A stretch of DNA of 33,135 nucleotides from VFZS01 sp964353255 (GCA_964353255.1 CAYGVJ010000056.1:1-33135); one strand, 5' to 3'. Counted from the first letter of the stretch, positions 16,913 to 25,105 are shown. A program made the numbers and translations. The notes: a model not told the origin generated them from the sequence alone.

Positions 16913-18058
16913 ATGGAGCCGAACGCTGCTGCCGCCCCTGGGCCTGCCGTCATTGAGTTACCGGGCTTGGCGCAACTGATTGCCTCCCTCCAGCGCCGGG
17001 GCTACCAAGTCATCGGGCCGACGGTGAGCGAAGGCGCCATTGTCTACGATGTCATCGAGAAGCTGGAGGACCTGCCTGCGGGTTGGACTGACGAGCAGGA
17101 GGCGGGCCGCTACCGCCTGACCCAGGGCGGCAACGGGGCGCTGTTCGGCCACACCGTGGCGGCGCAGAGCTGGAAGCGGTTCCTTTATCCGGCTGAGGCG
17201 CGGCTGTGCGAGCTGGCCAGGGAGGGAGCGTCGTTCAAGGCGCTGGGCGGACCAGCGGCGCCGCCGCGCCGGGCCTTTCTGGGTGTGCGGGCCTGCGACC
17301 TGGCGGCCATCCGCATTCAGGACCGCATCCTGCTGGGCGACCGGTACGAGGATTCGATCTACCAGGAGCGGCGCCGGGAGGCGCTCCTGATCGCGGTGAA
17401 CTGCACACGAGCCTGCGCGACCTGCTTCTGCGCGTCGATGCAGACGGGGCCCCGCGTCCAAGGGGGCTTCGACCTGGCGCTGACGGAGCTCCCCGGCGGT
17501 GAGCGGCACGTGTTTGTGGTCGAGGCGGGCAGCCCGCAGGGGGCGGAATTGCTGGCGGAGGTCGATCACCGGGAGGCGCGAGCCGAGGAGGTCGAAGCGG
17601 CGGCGGCCGCGGTGGAGGGCGCGGCGGCGGGGATGATGCGCCGCCTGGAGACCACCGACCTGCGCCGGCTGCTGTTCGGCAATCTCGAGCATGCCGAGTG
17701 GGAGCGCGTCGCCGAGCGCTGCCTGGCCTGCGCCAACTGCACCCTGGTCTGTCCGACGTGCTTTTGCACCACGGTCGAGGACTGGAGCGACATCTCGGGC
17801 GAGCGCGCCGAGCGGCGACGCCGGTGGGATTCCTGCTTCACCGAGGCGTTCTCCTACATTCACGGAGGCAGCGTGCGGCTGTCGGTGCGCTCGCGCTACC
17901 GGCAGTGGCTGACCCACAAGCTGGCTGGCTGGGTGGACCAGTTCGGCGTCTGCGGCTGCGTGGGCTGCGGGCGCTGCATTACCTGGTGCCCCGTGGGCAT
18001 CGATATCACCGAGGAGGTCGCCGCCATCCGCGGCAACAATGGCTACGATAGGGGGTGA
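16913..18058 (+). CDS. hydB: [NiFe] hydrogenase beta subunit, 4Fe-4S protein
   Basis: A 381-residue iron-sulfur subunit of a group 3b-type (sulfhydrogenase-like) bidirectional hydrogenase; it relays electrons between the small subunit and the flavin subunit in the cytoplasm. Clusters are bound by 'CLACANCTLVCPTCFC' (C270, C273, C276, C280, with C283 and C285) and 'CGCVGCGRCITWCPVG' (C347 to C359). A further cysteine group, 'CTRACATCFC', lies in the middle of the chain, as in HydB homologues. The frame is open from 16814, but the first 33 residues there look non-native, so ATG at 16913 is chosen. It heads the operon, and the next gene starts within 15 bases of its stop. This is a soluble, NAD(P)-linked type, not a membrane uptake enzyme. 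Confidence 0.85.
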   Translation: MEPNAAAAPGPAVIELPGLAQLIASLQRRGYQVIGPTVSEGAIVYDVIEKLEDLPAGWTDEQEAGRYRLTQGGNGALFGHTVAAQSWKRFLYPAEARLCELAREGASFKALGGPAAPPRRAFLGVRACDLAAIRIQDRILLGDRYEDSIYQERRREALLIAVNCTRACATCFCASMQTGPRVQGGFDLALTELPGGERHVFVVEAGSPQGAELLAEVDHREARAEEVEAAAAAVEGAAAGMMRRLETTDLRRLLFGNLEHAEWERVAERCLACANCTLVCPTCFCTTVEDWSDISGERAERRRRWDSCFTEAFSYIHGGSVRLSVRSRYRQWLTHKLAGWVDQFGVCGCVGCGRCITWCPVGIDITEEVAAIRGNNGYDRG

Positions 18059-18071
18059 CGAGAGCCGGGCC

Positions 18072-18548
18072 ATGGACACTAAAGCTCTGTACGACGTTCT
18101 GCGGCAGCACCCCTTCCTGGAGGGATTCAAGCCTCCCCACATCCAGAAGATGGCTGAGATAGCGCACGAAGTGGAGTTCGGGCGCGACCAGTCGATTTTC
18201 CGGGAAGGGGACGAGTGCGGGCTGTTCTACTTGATCCTGGAGGGGAAGGTGGCGCTGGAGGTTTCCGCGCCCGGTCGCATCATGCGGATCTCGACGTTGG
18301 GGCCGGGCGATGAGCTGGGCTGGTCGTCGCTGCTGATGGAGGAGAGCAAGCATTTCAACGCGCGAACGCTCGAGCCGGTTCGCGCGCTGGCCTTCGACGC
18401 GGCGCGGCTGCGCCAGACCTGCGAGCAGGACCACGGTTTCGGCTACCTGCTCATGCAGCAGCTTGTGCGGGTGGTGGCGCAACGGCTGCATGCCACCCGG
18501 CTCCAGTTGCTGGACCTTTACGCGCCGCGCGGGATGAAGCTGATATGA
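18072..18548 (+). CDS. Cyclic-nucleotide-binding domain protein without HTH
   Basis: A 158-residue protein with a CRP/FNR-type sensor domain: 'FLEGFKPPHIQKMAEIAHEV', 'IFREGDECGLFYLILEGKVAL' and 'LGPGDELGWSSLL' are the beta-roll and phosphate-binding motifs. After the long helix (GFGYLLMQQLVRVVAQRLHA) the chain ends, so there is no helix-turn-helix and it cannot act as a DNA-binding regulator by itself. It sits between hydB and hydG and overlaps the hydG start by four bases. Similar cNMP-domain proteins accompany group 3b hydrogenases elsewhere, so a role in allosteric control of the complex is plausible but not shown. ATG at 18072 is preferred; an in-frame ATG at 18039 lies inside hydB. Confidence 0.8.
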   Translation: MDTKALYDVLRQHPFLEGFKPPHIQKMAEIAHEVEFGRDQSIFREGDECGLFYLILEGKVALEVSAPGRIMRISTLGPGDELGWSSLLMEESKHFNARTLEPVRALAFDAARLRQTCEQDHGFGYLLMQQLVRVVAQRLHATRLQLLDLYAPRGMKLI

Positions 18549-19498
18549 GCTCACCCTGCGCCCAACTGCGGCCGGTTCCGGCGCGTGTTGCGAAGGTGGA
18601 GAAAGAAACCCACGACACCTTCACGCTGACGCTGGAGGCTAGCGCCGAGTCGAGACTCGGCGCGGCAGACAAGAGTGTCCGCGCCACGGAACTGGAGGTG
18701 GCGCAGGCTCTTAGCCTGCCGAGCCCACACTCGTGTGGGCTCGTGCGCCCGATGCTTGCTGAGAAATGCGGGCTGGGCGGGTTTGCGCCGGGGCAGTTCA
18801 GCATGGTGTATGTCTTCGGCGTGGGCGAAATGCCGATCTCGATCAGCGGCGACCCGGAGGAGCCGGGGCGGCTGGTCTACACCGTCCGCTCGGTGGGCCG
18901 CGCCACCCACGCCCTGGTGAGTCGGCAAGCGGGCGAGGCTCTGGGCGTGCGCGGGCCGTTCGGTAGGCCCTGGCCGCTGGAGGCGGCGCGGGGCAAGGAT
19001 GTGCTGATCGTCGCCGGGGGCATCGGTCTGGCGCCGTTGAGGTCGGTGGTTTACCACGTTCTGCGGCACCGGGAGGAGTACGTTCGCCTGATCGTGCTCT
19101 ATGGCGCCCGCAGCCCCAAGGACCTGCTTTATCGCAGGCAACTGGCACAGTGGGGCCGCCTGCCGGACACCCAGGTGTTGGTCACGGTGGACTACGGGGG
19201 CACGAGTTGGCGCGGCCAGGTGGGCGTGGTCACCACCCTGTTCCGTCACGTGCGGCTGCACCCCACTGAGACGGTGGCCCTGGTGTGCGGGCCCGAGATC
19301 ATGATGCGGTTCGTGGTCCGGCAATTGACAGCTCGCGGGGTGCCGGATTCGGACATCTACATTTCGATGGAACGCAACATGAAATGCGCTGTGGGTTCGT
19401 GCGGGCACTGCCAGCTCGGGCCGTATTTCGTGTGCAAGGACGGCCCGGTCTTCTCCTACGAGCAGATGCGGCCATGGCTGGACAAACATGAGCTCTGA
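18545..19498 (+). CDS. hydG: [NiFe] hydrogenase gamma subunit (FAD/NAD(P)-binding diaphorase)
   Basis: A 317-residue flavin subunit that passes electrons between the iron-sulfur chain and NAD(P). Motifs: 'GFAPGQFSMVYVFGVGEMPISISGDP' (FAD-binding barrel), 'IVAGGIGLAPLRSVVYH' (nucleotide-binding, residues 155-171), 'LVCGPEIMMRFV', and a C-terminal 2Fe-2S site C281, C286, C289, C297 ('CAVGSCGHCQLGPYFVC'). Residues 33 to about 76, between 'TFTLTLEA' and 'GFAPGQF', do not belong to the family pattern: they are encoded by three consecutive perfect palindromes and read through in frame. The first barrel strands should normally be joined by a short loop here, so the protein is probably still made, with an extra surface loop. 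Start overlaps the previous gene by four bases. Confidence 0.85.
   Translation: MSSPCAQLRPVPARVAKVEKETHDTFTLTLEASAESRLGAADKSVRATELEVAQALSLPSPHSCGLVRPMLAEKCGLGGFAPGQFSMVYVFGVGEMPISISGDPEEPGRLVYTVRSVGRATHALVSRQAGEALGVRGPFGRPWPLEAARGKDVLIVAGGIGLAPLRSVVYHVLRHREEYVRLIVLYGARSPKDLLYRRQLAQWGRLPDTQVLVTVDYGGTSWRGQVGVVTTLFRHVRLHPTETVALVCGPEIMMRFVVRQLTARGVPDSDIYISMERNMKCAVGSCGHCQLGPYFVCKDGPVFSYEQMRPWLDKHEL
18642..18742. repeat. Palindromic element inserted in frame in hydG
   Basis: Three perfect inverted repeats in a row: GCGCCGAGTC/GACTCGGCGC (18642-18663, loop GA), GCAGGCT/AGCCTGC (18703-18719, loop CTT) and GAGCCCACAC/GTGTGGGCTC (18721-18742, loop TC). The bases between the first and second (AGACAAGAGTGTCCGCGCC and on) read 'VARTLLSAA' on the other strand, a string that recurs as a dispersed repeat in acidobacterial DNA as far as I recall. 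GTGGCGCAGGC at 18698-18708 is shared with 4045-4055. The element adds no stop codon in the hydG frame. Confidence 0.85.
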
Positions 19499-20318
19499 GG
19501 GCAAAGCCAAACCCCGCCTGGCGGTCTTCAAGTTCGCCTCCTGCGACGGCTGCCAGTTGAGCCTGCTGGACGCCGAAGACGAGCTGCTCGAGGTGGCGGG
19601 CGCCCTCGAGATCGCCTATTTCCCCGAAGCCTCCCGCCGGATGCTGAAGGGGCCTTACGACCTCGGGCTGGTGGAAGGCTCGATCACCACGCACCACGAC
19701 GCCCAGCGCGTCCAGCAGGTGCGGCGGCAATGCCGGATTCTAGTGACCATCGGGGTGTGCGCCACCTCCGGCGGCATTCAGGCGCTGCGGAACTGGCAGG
19801 ACGTGGGAGAGTTCGTGCGGGCGGTTTACCCCAATCCGGACTTCATCCGCACCCTGGCGTTGTCCACGCCCGTGGCCGAGCACGTGCCGGTGGATTTCGA
19901 GTTGCGCGGCTGCCCGATCAACAAAGAGCAGCTCATAGAGTTGATCTCGGCCTACCTGGCGGGCCGGTCGCCGAACGTCCCGACCTACAGCGTGTGCCTG
20001 GAGTGCAAGCGGCGCGGCACGGTGTGCGTGCCGGTGGCCCGCGGCGAGCCGTGTTTGGGGCCCGTGACGCAGGCCGGTTGCGGGGCTTTGTGTCCCGCTT
20101 ACGGGCGCGGCTGCTACGGTTGCTTCGGACCGATGGAAAGCCCCAACACGGCCGCGCTGGCCCGCCAGTTCCGGACGCTGGGCCGCTCCGAGGAGGAGAT
20201 CGGCCGCGCCTTCCGCAGTTTCAGCGCCTGGGCCTTGCCCTTCCGGCAGGCCAGCGAACAGGCAGGACAGGCGAATGAGCATAGAGGAAAAACCCATGAA
20301 GAAACTCAAGCAAGTTGA
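19488..20318 (+). CDS. hydD: [NiFe] hydrogenase small (delta) subunit
   Basis: A 276-residue small subunit that holds the proximal iron-sulfur clusters next to the NiFe site. The proximal cluster is bound by C19 and C22 in 'FASCDGCQLSLLD', C91 in 'TIGVCATSGGIQAL', and C142 in 'LRGCPINKEQL'. More cysteines follow in 'VCLECKRRGTVC', 'GEPCLGPVTQAGCGALCP' and 'GRGCYGCFGP' for the medial and distal clusters. There is no Tat signal, as expected for a cytoplasmic group 3 enzyme. It overlaps hydG by 11 bases and its 3' end overlaps the acyl-CoA synthetase start. The last 25 residues are polar and poorly family-like, which fits the overlap. Confidence 0.88.
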   Translation: MSSEGKAKPRLAVFKFASCDGCQLSLLDAEDELLEVAGALEIAYFPEASRRMLKGPYDLGLVEGSITTHHDAQRVQQVRRQCRILVTIGVCATSGGIQALRNWQDVGEFVRAVYPNPDFIRTLALSTPVAEHVPVDFELRGCPINKEQLIELISAYLAGRSPNVPTYSVCLECKRRGTVCVPVARGEPCLGPVTQAGCGALCPAYGRGCYGCFGPMESPNTAALARQFRTLGRSEEEIGRAFRSFSAWALPFRQASEQAGQANEHRGKTHEETQAS

Positions 20319-23037
20319 AGGCGATTCCGCCCACGACATCATTCGACCCAGACAGCATCCCCTGGATGTGTTCTTCGAGCCGGAATCGCTGGCCCTGATC
20401 GGGGCTACCGAGAACCCCGGCAGCGTCGGTCGCACGGTGCTCTGGAACCTGATCTCGAGCCCCTTCGGCGGCACGGTGTTTCCGGTCAACCCCAAGCGCG
20501 CCGGAGTGCTGGGCATCAAGGCCTATCCCAACATCGGCGCGGTCCCCGAGAAGGTGGACCTGGCGGTGGTCGTCACTCCGGCGCCCACCATTCCGGGGAT
20601 CATCCGCGAGTGCGTGGACGTAGGCGTCAAGGCCGCCATCGTCATCTCGGCGGGTTTCAAGGAGACTGGGCCGCAGGGCGCGGAGCTGGAGCGGCGGGTG
20701 GTGGAGGAAGCGCGCCGGGGCAATATGCGCGTCATCGGCCCCAACTGCCTGGGGTTGGTGAGCCCGCTGACCGGGCTGAACGCCACCTTCGCCCGCAGCA
20801 CGGCCCTGCCCGGCAACGTCGGTTTCATCAGCCAGAGCGGCGCCCTGTGCACCGCGGTGCTGGACTGGAGCTTGCGCGAGCATGTGGGCTTCAGCGCCTT
20901 CATTTCCATCGGCTCGATGTCGGACGTGGGCTGGGGCGACCTGATCGACTATCTGGGACAGGACCCGCGCACCCGCAGCATCCTGCTCTACATGGAAACC
21001 ATCGGCGACGCGCGCTCGTTCCTGAGCGCGGCGCGCGAGGTGGCGCTCACCAAGCCCATCATCGTGATCAAGCCCGGGCGTACCGAAGCCGCCGCCAAGG
21101 CCGCCGCCTCGCATACCGGGTCGCTAACCGGCAGCGACGAGGTGCTGGACGTCGCCTTCCGCCGCAGCGGCGTGCTGCGAGTCAACAACATATCGGACCT
21201 TTTCCACATGGCCGAGGTGCTGGCCAAGCAGCCGCGTCCGGCCGGGCCGCGCATGACCATCGTGGCCAACGCCGGCGGGCCGGCGGTGCTGGCCACCGAT
21301 GCGCTGGTCACCGGCGGCGCCGAGGTGACCGAGTTGTCCCCGGAAACTATGGAGGCGCTCAACCAGATCCTGCCTGCGGCCTGGAGCCACAACAACCCCA
21401 TCGACATCCTGGGCGACGCCGGCCCGGACCGTTACGCCAAGGCGCTGGAGATCGCCGCCAGGGATCCCCACAGCGACGGCCTGCTGGTGATTCTCACCCC
21501 GCAGGCCATGACCGACCCGACCAAGACCGCCGAGGAGCTGCGGGCCTACGCGCACATCGAGGGCAAGCCGGTGCTGGCGAGCTGGATGGGCGGGACCGAG
21601 GTGGCGGCCGGCGAGGAGATCCTGAACCGCGCGGGTATTCCCACCTTCCCTTACCCGGACACGGCGGTGCGCACCTTCGTCTACATGTGGAACCACTCCT
21701 ACAGCCTGCGGGGTCTGTATGAGACCCCCATGCCTCCGGCCGACGAGCAGGCGGAAGCCGACCGCGCCCGCGCCGAAAGCATCATCCAGACCGCCCGGCG
21801 CGCCGGGCGCACCATTCTGACCGAGTATGAGTCCAAGCAACTGCTGGCCACTTACGGCGTTCCCATTGCCGAGACTTACGTGGCCCGCAACGAGGAAGAG
21901 TCCCTCGATCTGGCACGCAAGATCGGCTACCCGGTCGTTCTGAAGCTGTACTCGGAAACCATCACTCACAAGACCGAAGTCGGCGGCGTTCAGTTGAACC
22001 TGCGAGACGCCGAGGCGGTGCGGGCGGCCTACCGGGCCATCGAGACTTCGGTGAGCCAGAAAGCCGGCCCCGAGCACTTCCAGGGCGTCACCGTGCAGCC
22101 CATGATCGGGCATTTCGGATATGAGCTGATCCTGGGCTCGAGCATCGATCCGCAGTTCGGCCCGGTGCTGTTGTTCGGCATGGGCGGGCAACTGGTCGAG
22201 GTGTTCAAGGACCGGGCGCTGGCGTTGCCTCCGCTGAACACGACGCTGGCCCGGCGGATGATGGAGCGGACCAAGATCTACACTGCGCTCAAGGGTGTGC
22301 GCGGGCGCAAGCCCGTGGACCTGGCGGCGCTGGAGCAGCTCATGGTGCGTTTCAGCCAGCTCGTGGTGGAGCAGCGCTGGATCACGGAGATCGACATCAA
22401 CCCCTTGCTGGCCTCGCCCGAGCGGCTGATCGCCCTGGACGCGCGCGTGGTGGTGCATCCGCTCGAGGTCACCGAAGCGGAGCTGCCCAAGCTGGCCATC
22501 CGTCCCTATCCCATCCGTTACGTCGCGCCCTGGAGCATGCGGGACGGCACGCGGGTGCTGATCCGGCCCATCCGTCCCGAGGATGAGCCGCTGCTGGTCC
22601 GCTTCCACGAGACCCTTTCCGACCACACGGTCTACATGCGCTACCTGCACGTCATCAAGCTGAGCCAGCGCGTGGCTCACGAGCGCCTGACGCGCATGTG
22701 CTTTATCGACTACGACCGCGAGATGGCGCTGGTGGCCGAATACAAGGATCCGGAGACCGGCGAGTTGCAGGTGATCGCGGTGGGCCGGCTGAAGAAGACC
22801 CACGGCACGCCCGACGCCGAGTTCGCTATGCTGATCACCGACGAATACCAGGACCGCGGCCTGGGCAGCGAGCTGCTGCGCCGGCTGATCGAGATTGGCC
22901 GCGACGAGCGCGTGGCCCGCATCACGGCCGATATTCTGCCCGACAATCTGCCCATGCAGCGGGTCTGCGAGAACCTGGGCTTCAAGCTGAGCCGCTCGGT
23001 GGATGATCCGGTGGCGAAGGCCGAGCTGGTGCTGTGA
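20275..23037 (+). CDS. ADP-forming acyl-CoA synthetase fused to a GNAT acetyltransferase
   Basis: A 920-residue bifunctional protein. Residues about 28-125 are the CoA-binding domain (ESLALIGATENPGSVGRTV). Residues about 150-460 are the succinyl-CoA-ligase-like part with the phosphorylated His, H280 in 'ASHTGSLTGSDE'. Residues about 495-710 form the ATP-grasp part ('YPVVLKLYSETITHKTEVGG', 'EIDINPLLA'). Residues about 735-920 form a GNAT domain with the acetyl-CoA loop 'QDRGLGSELLRRL'. The plan is that of the Pat-type lysine acetyltransferases and of ADP-forming acetate-CoA ligases; because the catalytic His is kept, ligase activity is possible. Unusually it lies between hydD and hydA. ATG 20275 overlaps hydD by 44 bases; ATG 20296 with AGAGG eight bases upstream is an equally good start. 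Its stop overlaps the hydA start. Confidence 0.88.
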   Translation: MSIEEKPMKKLKQVEGDSAHDIIRPRQHPLDVFFEPESLALIGATENPGSVGRTVLWNLISSPFGGTVFPVNPKRAGVLGIKAYPNIGAVPEKVDLAVVVTPAPTIPGIIRECVDVGVKAAIVISAGFKETGPQGAELERRVVEEARRGNMRVIGPNCLGLVSPLTGLNATFARSTALPGNVGFISQSGALCTAVLDWSLREHVGFSAFISIGSMSDVGWGDLIDYLGQDPRTRSILLYMETIGDARSFLSAAREVALTKPIIVIKPGRTEAAAKAAASHTGSLTGSDEVLDVAFRRSGVLRVNNISDLFHMAEVLAKQPRPAGPRMTIVANAGGPAVLATDALVTGGAEVTELSPETMEALNQILPAAWSHNNPIDILGDAGPDRYAKALEIAARDPHSDGLLVILTPQAMTDPTKTAEELRAYAHIEGKPVLASWMGGTEVAAGEEILNRAGIPTFPYPDTAVRTFVYMWNHSYSLRGLYETPMPPADEQAEADRARAESIIQTARRAGRTILTEYESKQLLATYGVPIAETYVARNEEESLDLARKIGYPVVLKLYSETITHKTEVGGVQLNLRDAEAVRAAYRAIETSVSQKAGPEHFQGVTVQPMIGHFGYELILGSSIDPQFGPVLLFGMGGQLVEVFKDRALALPPLNTTLARRMMERTKIYTALKGVRGRKPVDLAALEQLMVRFSQLVVEQRWITEIDINPLLASPERLIALDARVVVHPLEVTEAELPKLAIRPYPIRYVAPWSMRDGTRVLIRPIRPEDEPLLVRFHETLSDHTVYMRYLHVIKLSQRVAHERLTRMCFIDYDREMALVAEYKDPETGELQVIAVGRLKKTHGTPDAEFAMLITDEYQDRGLGSELLRRLIEIGRDERVARITADILPDNLPMQRVCENLGFKLSRSVDDPVAKAELVL

Positions 23038-24332
23038 GAACGTTCCGCACCATCAAGGTTGACTGCCTGGCCCGGGTGGAGGGCGAGGGCGCGCTGCGCA
23101 TCCGCCTGCGCGGCGGCCAAGTCCAGGACGTCCGGTTGGAGATCTTCGAGCCGCCGCGCTTGTTCGAGGCCTTCCTGCGTGGCCGGCATTTCAGCGAGGC
23201 GGCCGACATCACCGCCCGCATCTGCGGCATCTGCCCGATCGCCTACCAGATGAGCGCGGTGCACGCTCTGGAGCGCGCCTTGGGGGTGACGATCGACCCG
23301 GCGGTGCGGGCCTTGCGCCGGCTGTTTTACTGCGGCGAGTGGATCGAGAGTCACGCCCTGCACGTCTTTTTGCTGCACGCCCCGGACTTTCTCGGCTACC
23401 AGGACGCTTTGGAGATGGCGCGGGACCACCGCGCGCTGGTCGAGCAAGCCTTGCGCATCAAGAAGACCGGCAACCGCCTGGTCGCCTTGATGGGCGGGCG
23501 CGAGATCCACCCGGTTTCGGCCGCCGTGGGCGGTTTCTACCGCGTGCCGGCGAAGCGGGAACTGGGGACGCTGGTCGAAGATCTGAAGTGGGCGCGGGAC
23601 GCGGCCTTGTCGGCGGCCCGGCGGGTGGCGGGCTTCGAGTTCCCGGACTTCGAGCAGGATTACGAATCCGTGGCCTTGTCGCATCCGGACGAGTATCCGT
23701 TCAACGAAGGGCGGCTGGTGTCCAGCCGGGGCCTGGACATAGATCCCGCGGAGTTCGAGGACCACTTCGTCGAGCGGCACGTCCCGTATTCCAATGCGCT
23801 GCACGCGCAACTCCGCCAGCGGGCCTCGTACCTGGTGGGCCCAGTGGCGCGCTTCAACCTGAACTTCTCGAAGCTGCCGGAGGTGGCGCGCCAGGCGGCT
23901 GAAGACTGCGGCCTGAGGGCTCCTTGCCGAAACCCGTTCCGGAGCATCGTGGTGCGGGTGATCGAGATTGTCTTTGCCTGCGAGGAAGCGCTGCGCCTGA
24001 TTGCCGCCTACGCGCCGCCGGCCAAGCCCAGGGTCGAGGTGAGCCCGCGTGCCGGCTCCGGCGCCGCCATCACCGAGGCGCCGCGCGGCATCCTCTACCA
24101 CCGTTACGAGGTCGATGAGCGCGGCCTGATCCGGGCCGCCAAGATCGTCCCGCCGACTTCGCAGAACCAGAAGACCATTGAAGAGGACCTCCGGCGCCTG
24201 GCGCCGCAGCTTCTGGCGCTGTCGGAGGAGGAGATGACCTGGCGGTGCGAGCAGGCCGTGCGCAACTACGACCCGTGCATCTCCTGCGCCACGCATTTCC
24301 TGAAGCTGAACCTTGAGCGGGAGGAAGCCTAG
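23034..24332 (+). CDS. hydA: [NiFe] hydrogenase large (alpha) subunit
   Basis: A 432-residue catalytic subunit that binds the NiFe(CN)2CO centre and splits or makes H2. Nickel ligands are complete: C64 and C67 in 'ARICGICPI' and C415 and C418 in 'DPCISCATHF'. An 11-residue tail follows H421, the normal site cut by a maturation protease, and such a protease is encoded next. Other family marks are the N-terminal 'VDCLARVEGEGALRI' and 'GREIHPVSAAVGGF'. The start is GTG at 23034, overlapping the TGA of the preceding gene, so translation is coupled. The short length is typical of the cytoplasmic 3b type. With HydB, HydG and HydD this makes a full soluble NAD(P)-linked hydrogenase, likely used for fermentative H2 release or H2 uptake at low concentration. 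Confidence 0.93.
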   Translation: MRTFRTIKVDCLARVEGEGALRIRLRGGQVQDVRLEIFEPPRLFEAFLRGRHFSEAADITARICGICPIAYQMSAVHALERALGVTIDPAVRALRRLFYCGEWIESHALHVFLLHAPDFLGYQDALEMARDHRALVEQALRIKKTGNRLVALMGGREIHPVSAAVGGFYRVPAKRELGTLVEDLKWARDAALSAARRVAGFEFPDFEQDYESVALSHPDEYPFNEGRLVSSRGLDIDPAEFEDHFVERHVPYSNALHAQLRQRASYLVGPVARFNLNFSKLPEVARQAAEDCGLRAPCRNPFRSIVVRVIEIVFACEEALRLIAAYAPPAKPRVEVSPRAGSGAAITEAPRGILYHRYEVDERGLIRAAKIVPPTSQNQKTIEEDLRRLAPQLLALSEEEMTWRCEQAVRNYDPCISCATHFLKLNLEREEA

Positions 24333-24335
24333 TGG

Positions 24336-24354
24336 GACAGGCATTCAGCCTGTC
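24336..24354. repeat. REP-like palindrome between hydA and the protease gene
   Basis: GACAGGC (24336-24342) and GCCTGTC (24348-24354) form a perfect stem with loop ATTCA, right after the hydA stop. It belongs to the same style of palindrome as those at 4041-4155 and in hydG. It could slow or process the transcript at this point, but the operon clearly continues. Confidence 0.6.
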
Positions 24355-24375
24355 GCCCCAGCAGGCACCCGGTCT

Positions 24376-24822
24376 ATGATCATCGGCATCGGCACGCACA
24401 CCGGCGGGGATGATCAGGCGGGCCTGCTGGTGGCGCACAGGTTGCGGGAACTGTCTGTGGAGGCGGTTGACTACAGCGGGGAGCTCCTGAGGCTGATAGA
24501 TCTCTGGGAAGGCGCCGATAAAGTCATACTGGTGGATGCCATGCGAAGCGGCGGGCCGCCGGGCACGATCCGGGTGATCGAGTGGCCGGGCGTCCCGTTT
24601 GCCGGCGACCAGCTTCCGGTTTCCACGCACGGGCTGGGCCTTTTCGAGGTCTTGTCGCTGGCCGCCGAGCTGGAGCGCCTGCCGCAGCGGGTGACCATCT
24701 ATGGCATCGAAGGGAAGGAGTTCGAGCCGGGGAGCAGCCCCTCGCCGGAGGTTCTTGCCTCCGTCGAGGAGCTGGCGCAGCGCCTTGCGCGGGAGGTGAG
24801 CGGATGCACGAATCCGGCTTGA
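24376..24822 (+). CDS. Hydrogenase maturation protease
   Basis: A 148-residue HycI/HyaD-type endopeptidase that removes the C-terminal tail of the large subunit once nickel is in place. The family core is visible: 'MIIGIGTHTGGDDQAG' (metal-binding acidic pair), 'KVILVDAMRSGGPPG' (second Asp) and 'VSTHGLGLFEVL' (His). The usual Asn of the 'GxGN' motif is replaced by Thr. ATG 24376 gives the correct N-terminus; the open frame extends to 24313, but that part is coded by the palindrome and the end of hydA. Its stop lies inside the hypA-like gene, a 19-base overlap, so the two are probably translated together. The substrate is expected to be HydA, whose 11-residue tail ends 44 bases upstream. Confidence 0.85.
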   Translation: MIIGIGTHTGGDDQAGLLVAHRLRELSVEAVDYSGELLRLIDLWEGADKVILVDAMRSGGPPGTIRVIEWPGVPFAGDQLPVSTHGLGLFEVLSLAAELERLPQRVTIYGIEGKEFEPGSSPSPEVLASVEELAQRLAREVSGCTNPA

Positions 24823-25067
24823 TCGAGGACCTGATCGAGAAGATCGAATCCGTGGCTCGGGAGCACTCGGCGCAGAAAGTCAGTGCGGTTGAGGTTTCCA
24901 TCGGTCTGCTGGCGGGCATCGAGCCCGAGCACTTTCGGGAGCACTTCGAGGTCGCTTCCCGCGGCACGCTGGCCGAAGGGGCGGAGTTGCGCTTCCGCGA
25001 GCCAGGGGAGGAAGCCGCCCGCGAACCCATGGGCATTTTTTTGGAATCCGTGGAACTGGAGAGCTGA
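24804..25067 (+). CDS. HypA-like nickel chaperone lacking the zinc ribbon
   Basis: An 87-residue protein that matches the start and end of HypA, which delivers nickel to hydrogenase. It keeps the nickel-binding 'MHE' N-terminus, 'VSAVEVSIGLLAGIEPEHF', 'HFEVASRGTLAEGAELRF' and the final 'GIFLESVELES' strand. The roughly 30-residue zinc loop with its two CxxC pairs, present in standard HypA of about 113 residues, is absent: the protein has no cysteine at all. ATG 24804 overlaps the protease gene; GGGAGGTGAG lies just upstream. It may still pass on nickel, or it may only scaffold. No hypB-F genes are seen in the window, so these would have to lie elsewhere. Confidence 0.75.
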   Translation: MHESGLIEDLIEKIESVAREHSAQKVSAVEVSIGLLAGIEPEHFREHFEVASRGTLAEGAELRFREPGEEAAREPMGIFLESVELES

Positions 25068-25105
25068 GGTTTGCGTCAGTTCCCAGAAGGAGGATCCGAC
25101 TACAG

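Noticed and set aside
21124..24344. Two long minus-strand open frames (559 and 544 codons)
   Set aside because: They lie opposite the acyl-CoA synthetase and hydA, whose domains and catalytic motifs are clear; the antisense products have no recognisable features.
24582..24803. A longer hypA start
   Set aside because: The upstream part is an out-of-frame shadow of the protease gene; HypA proteins begin with the MHE at 24804.
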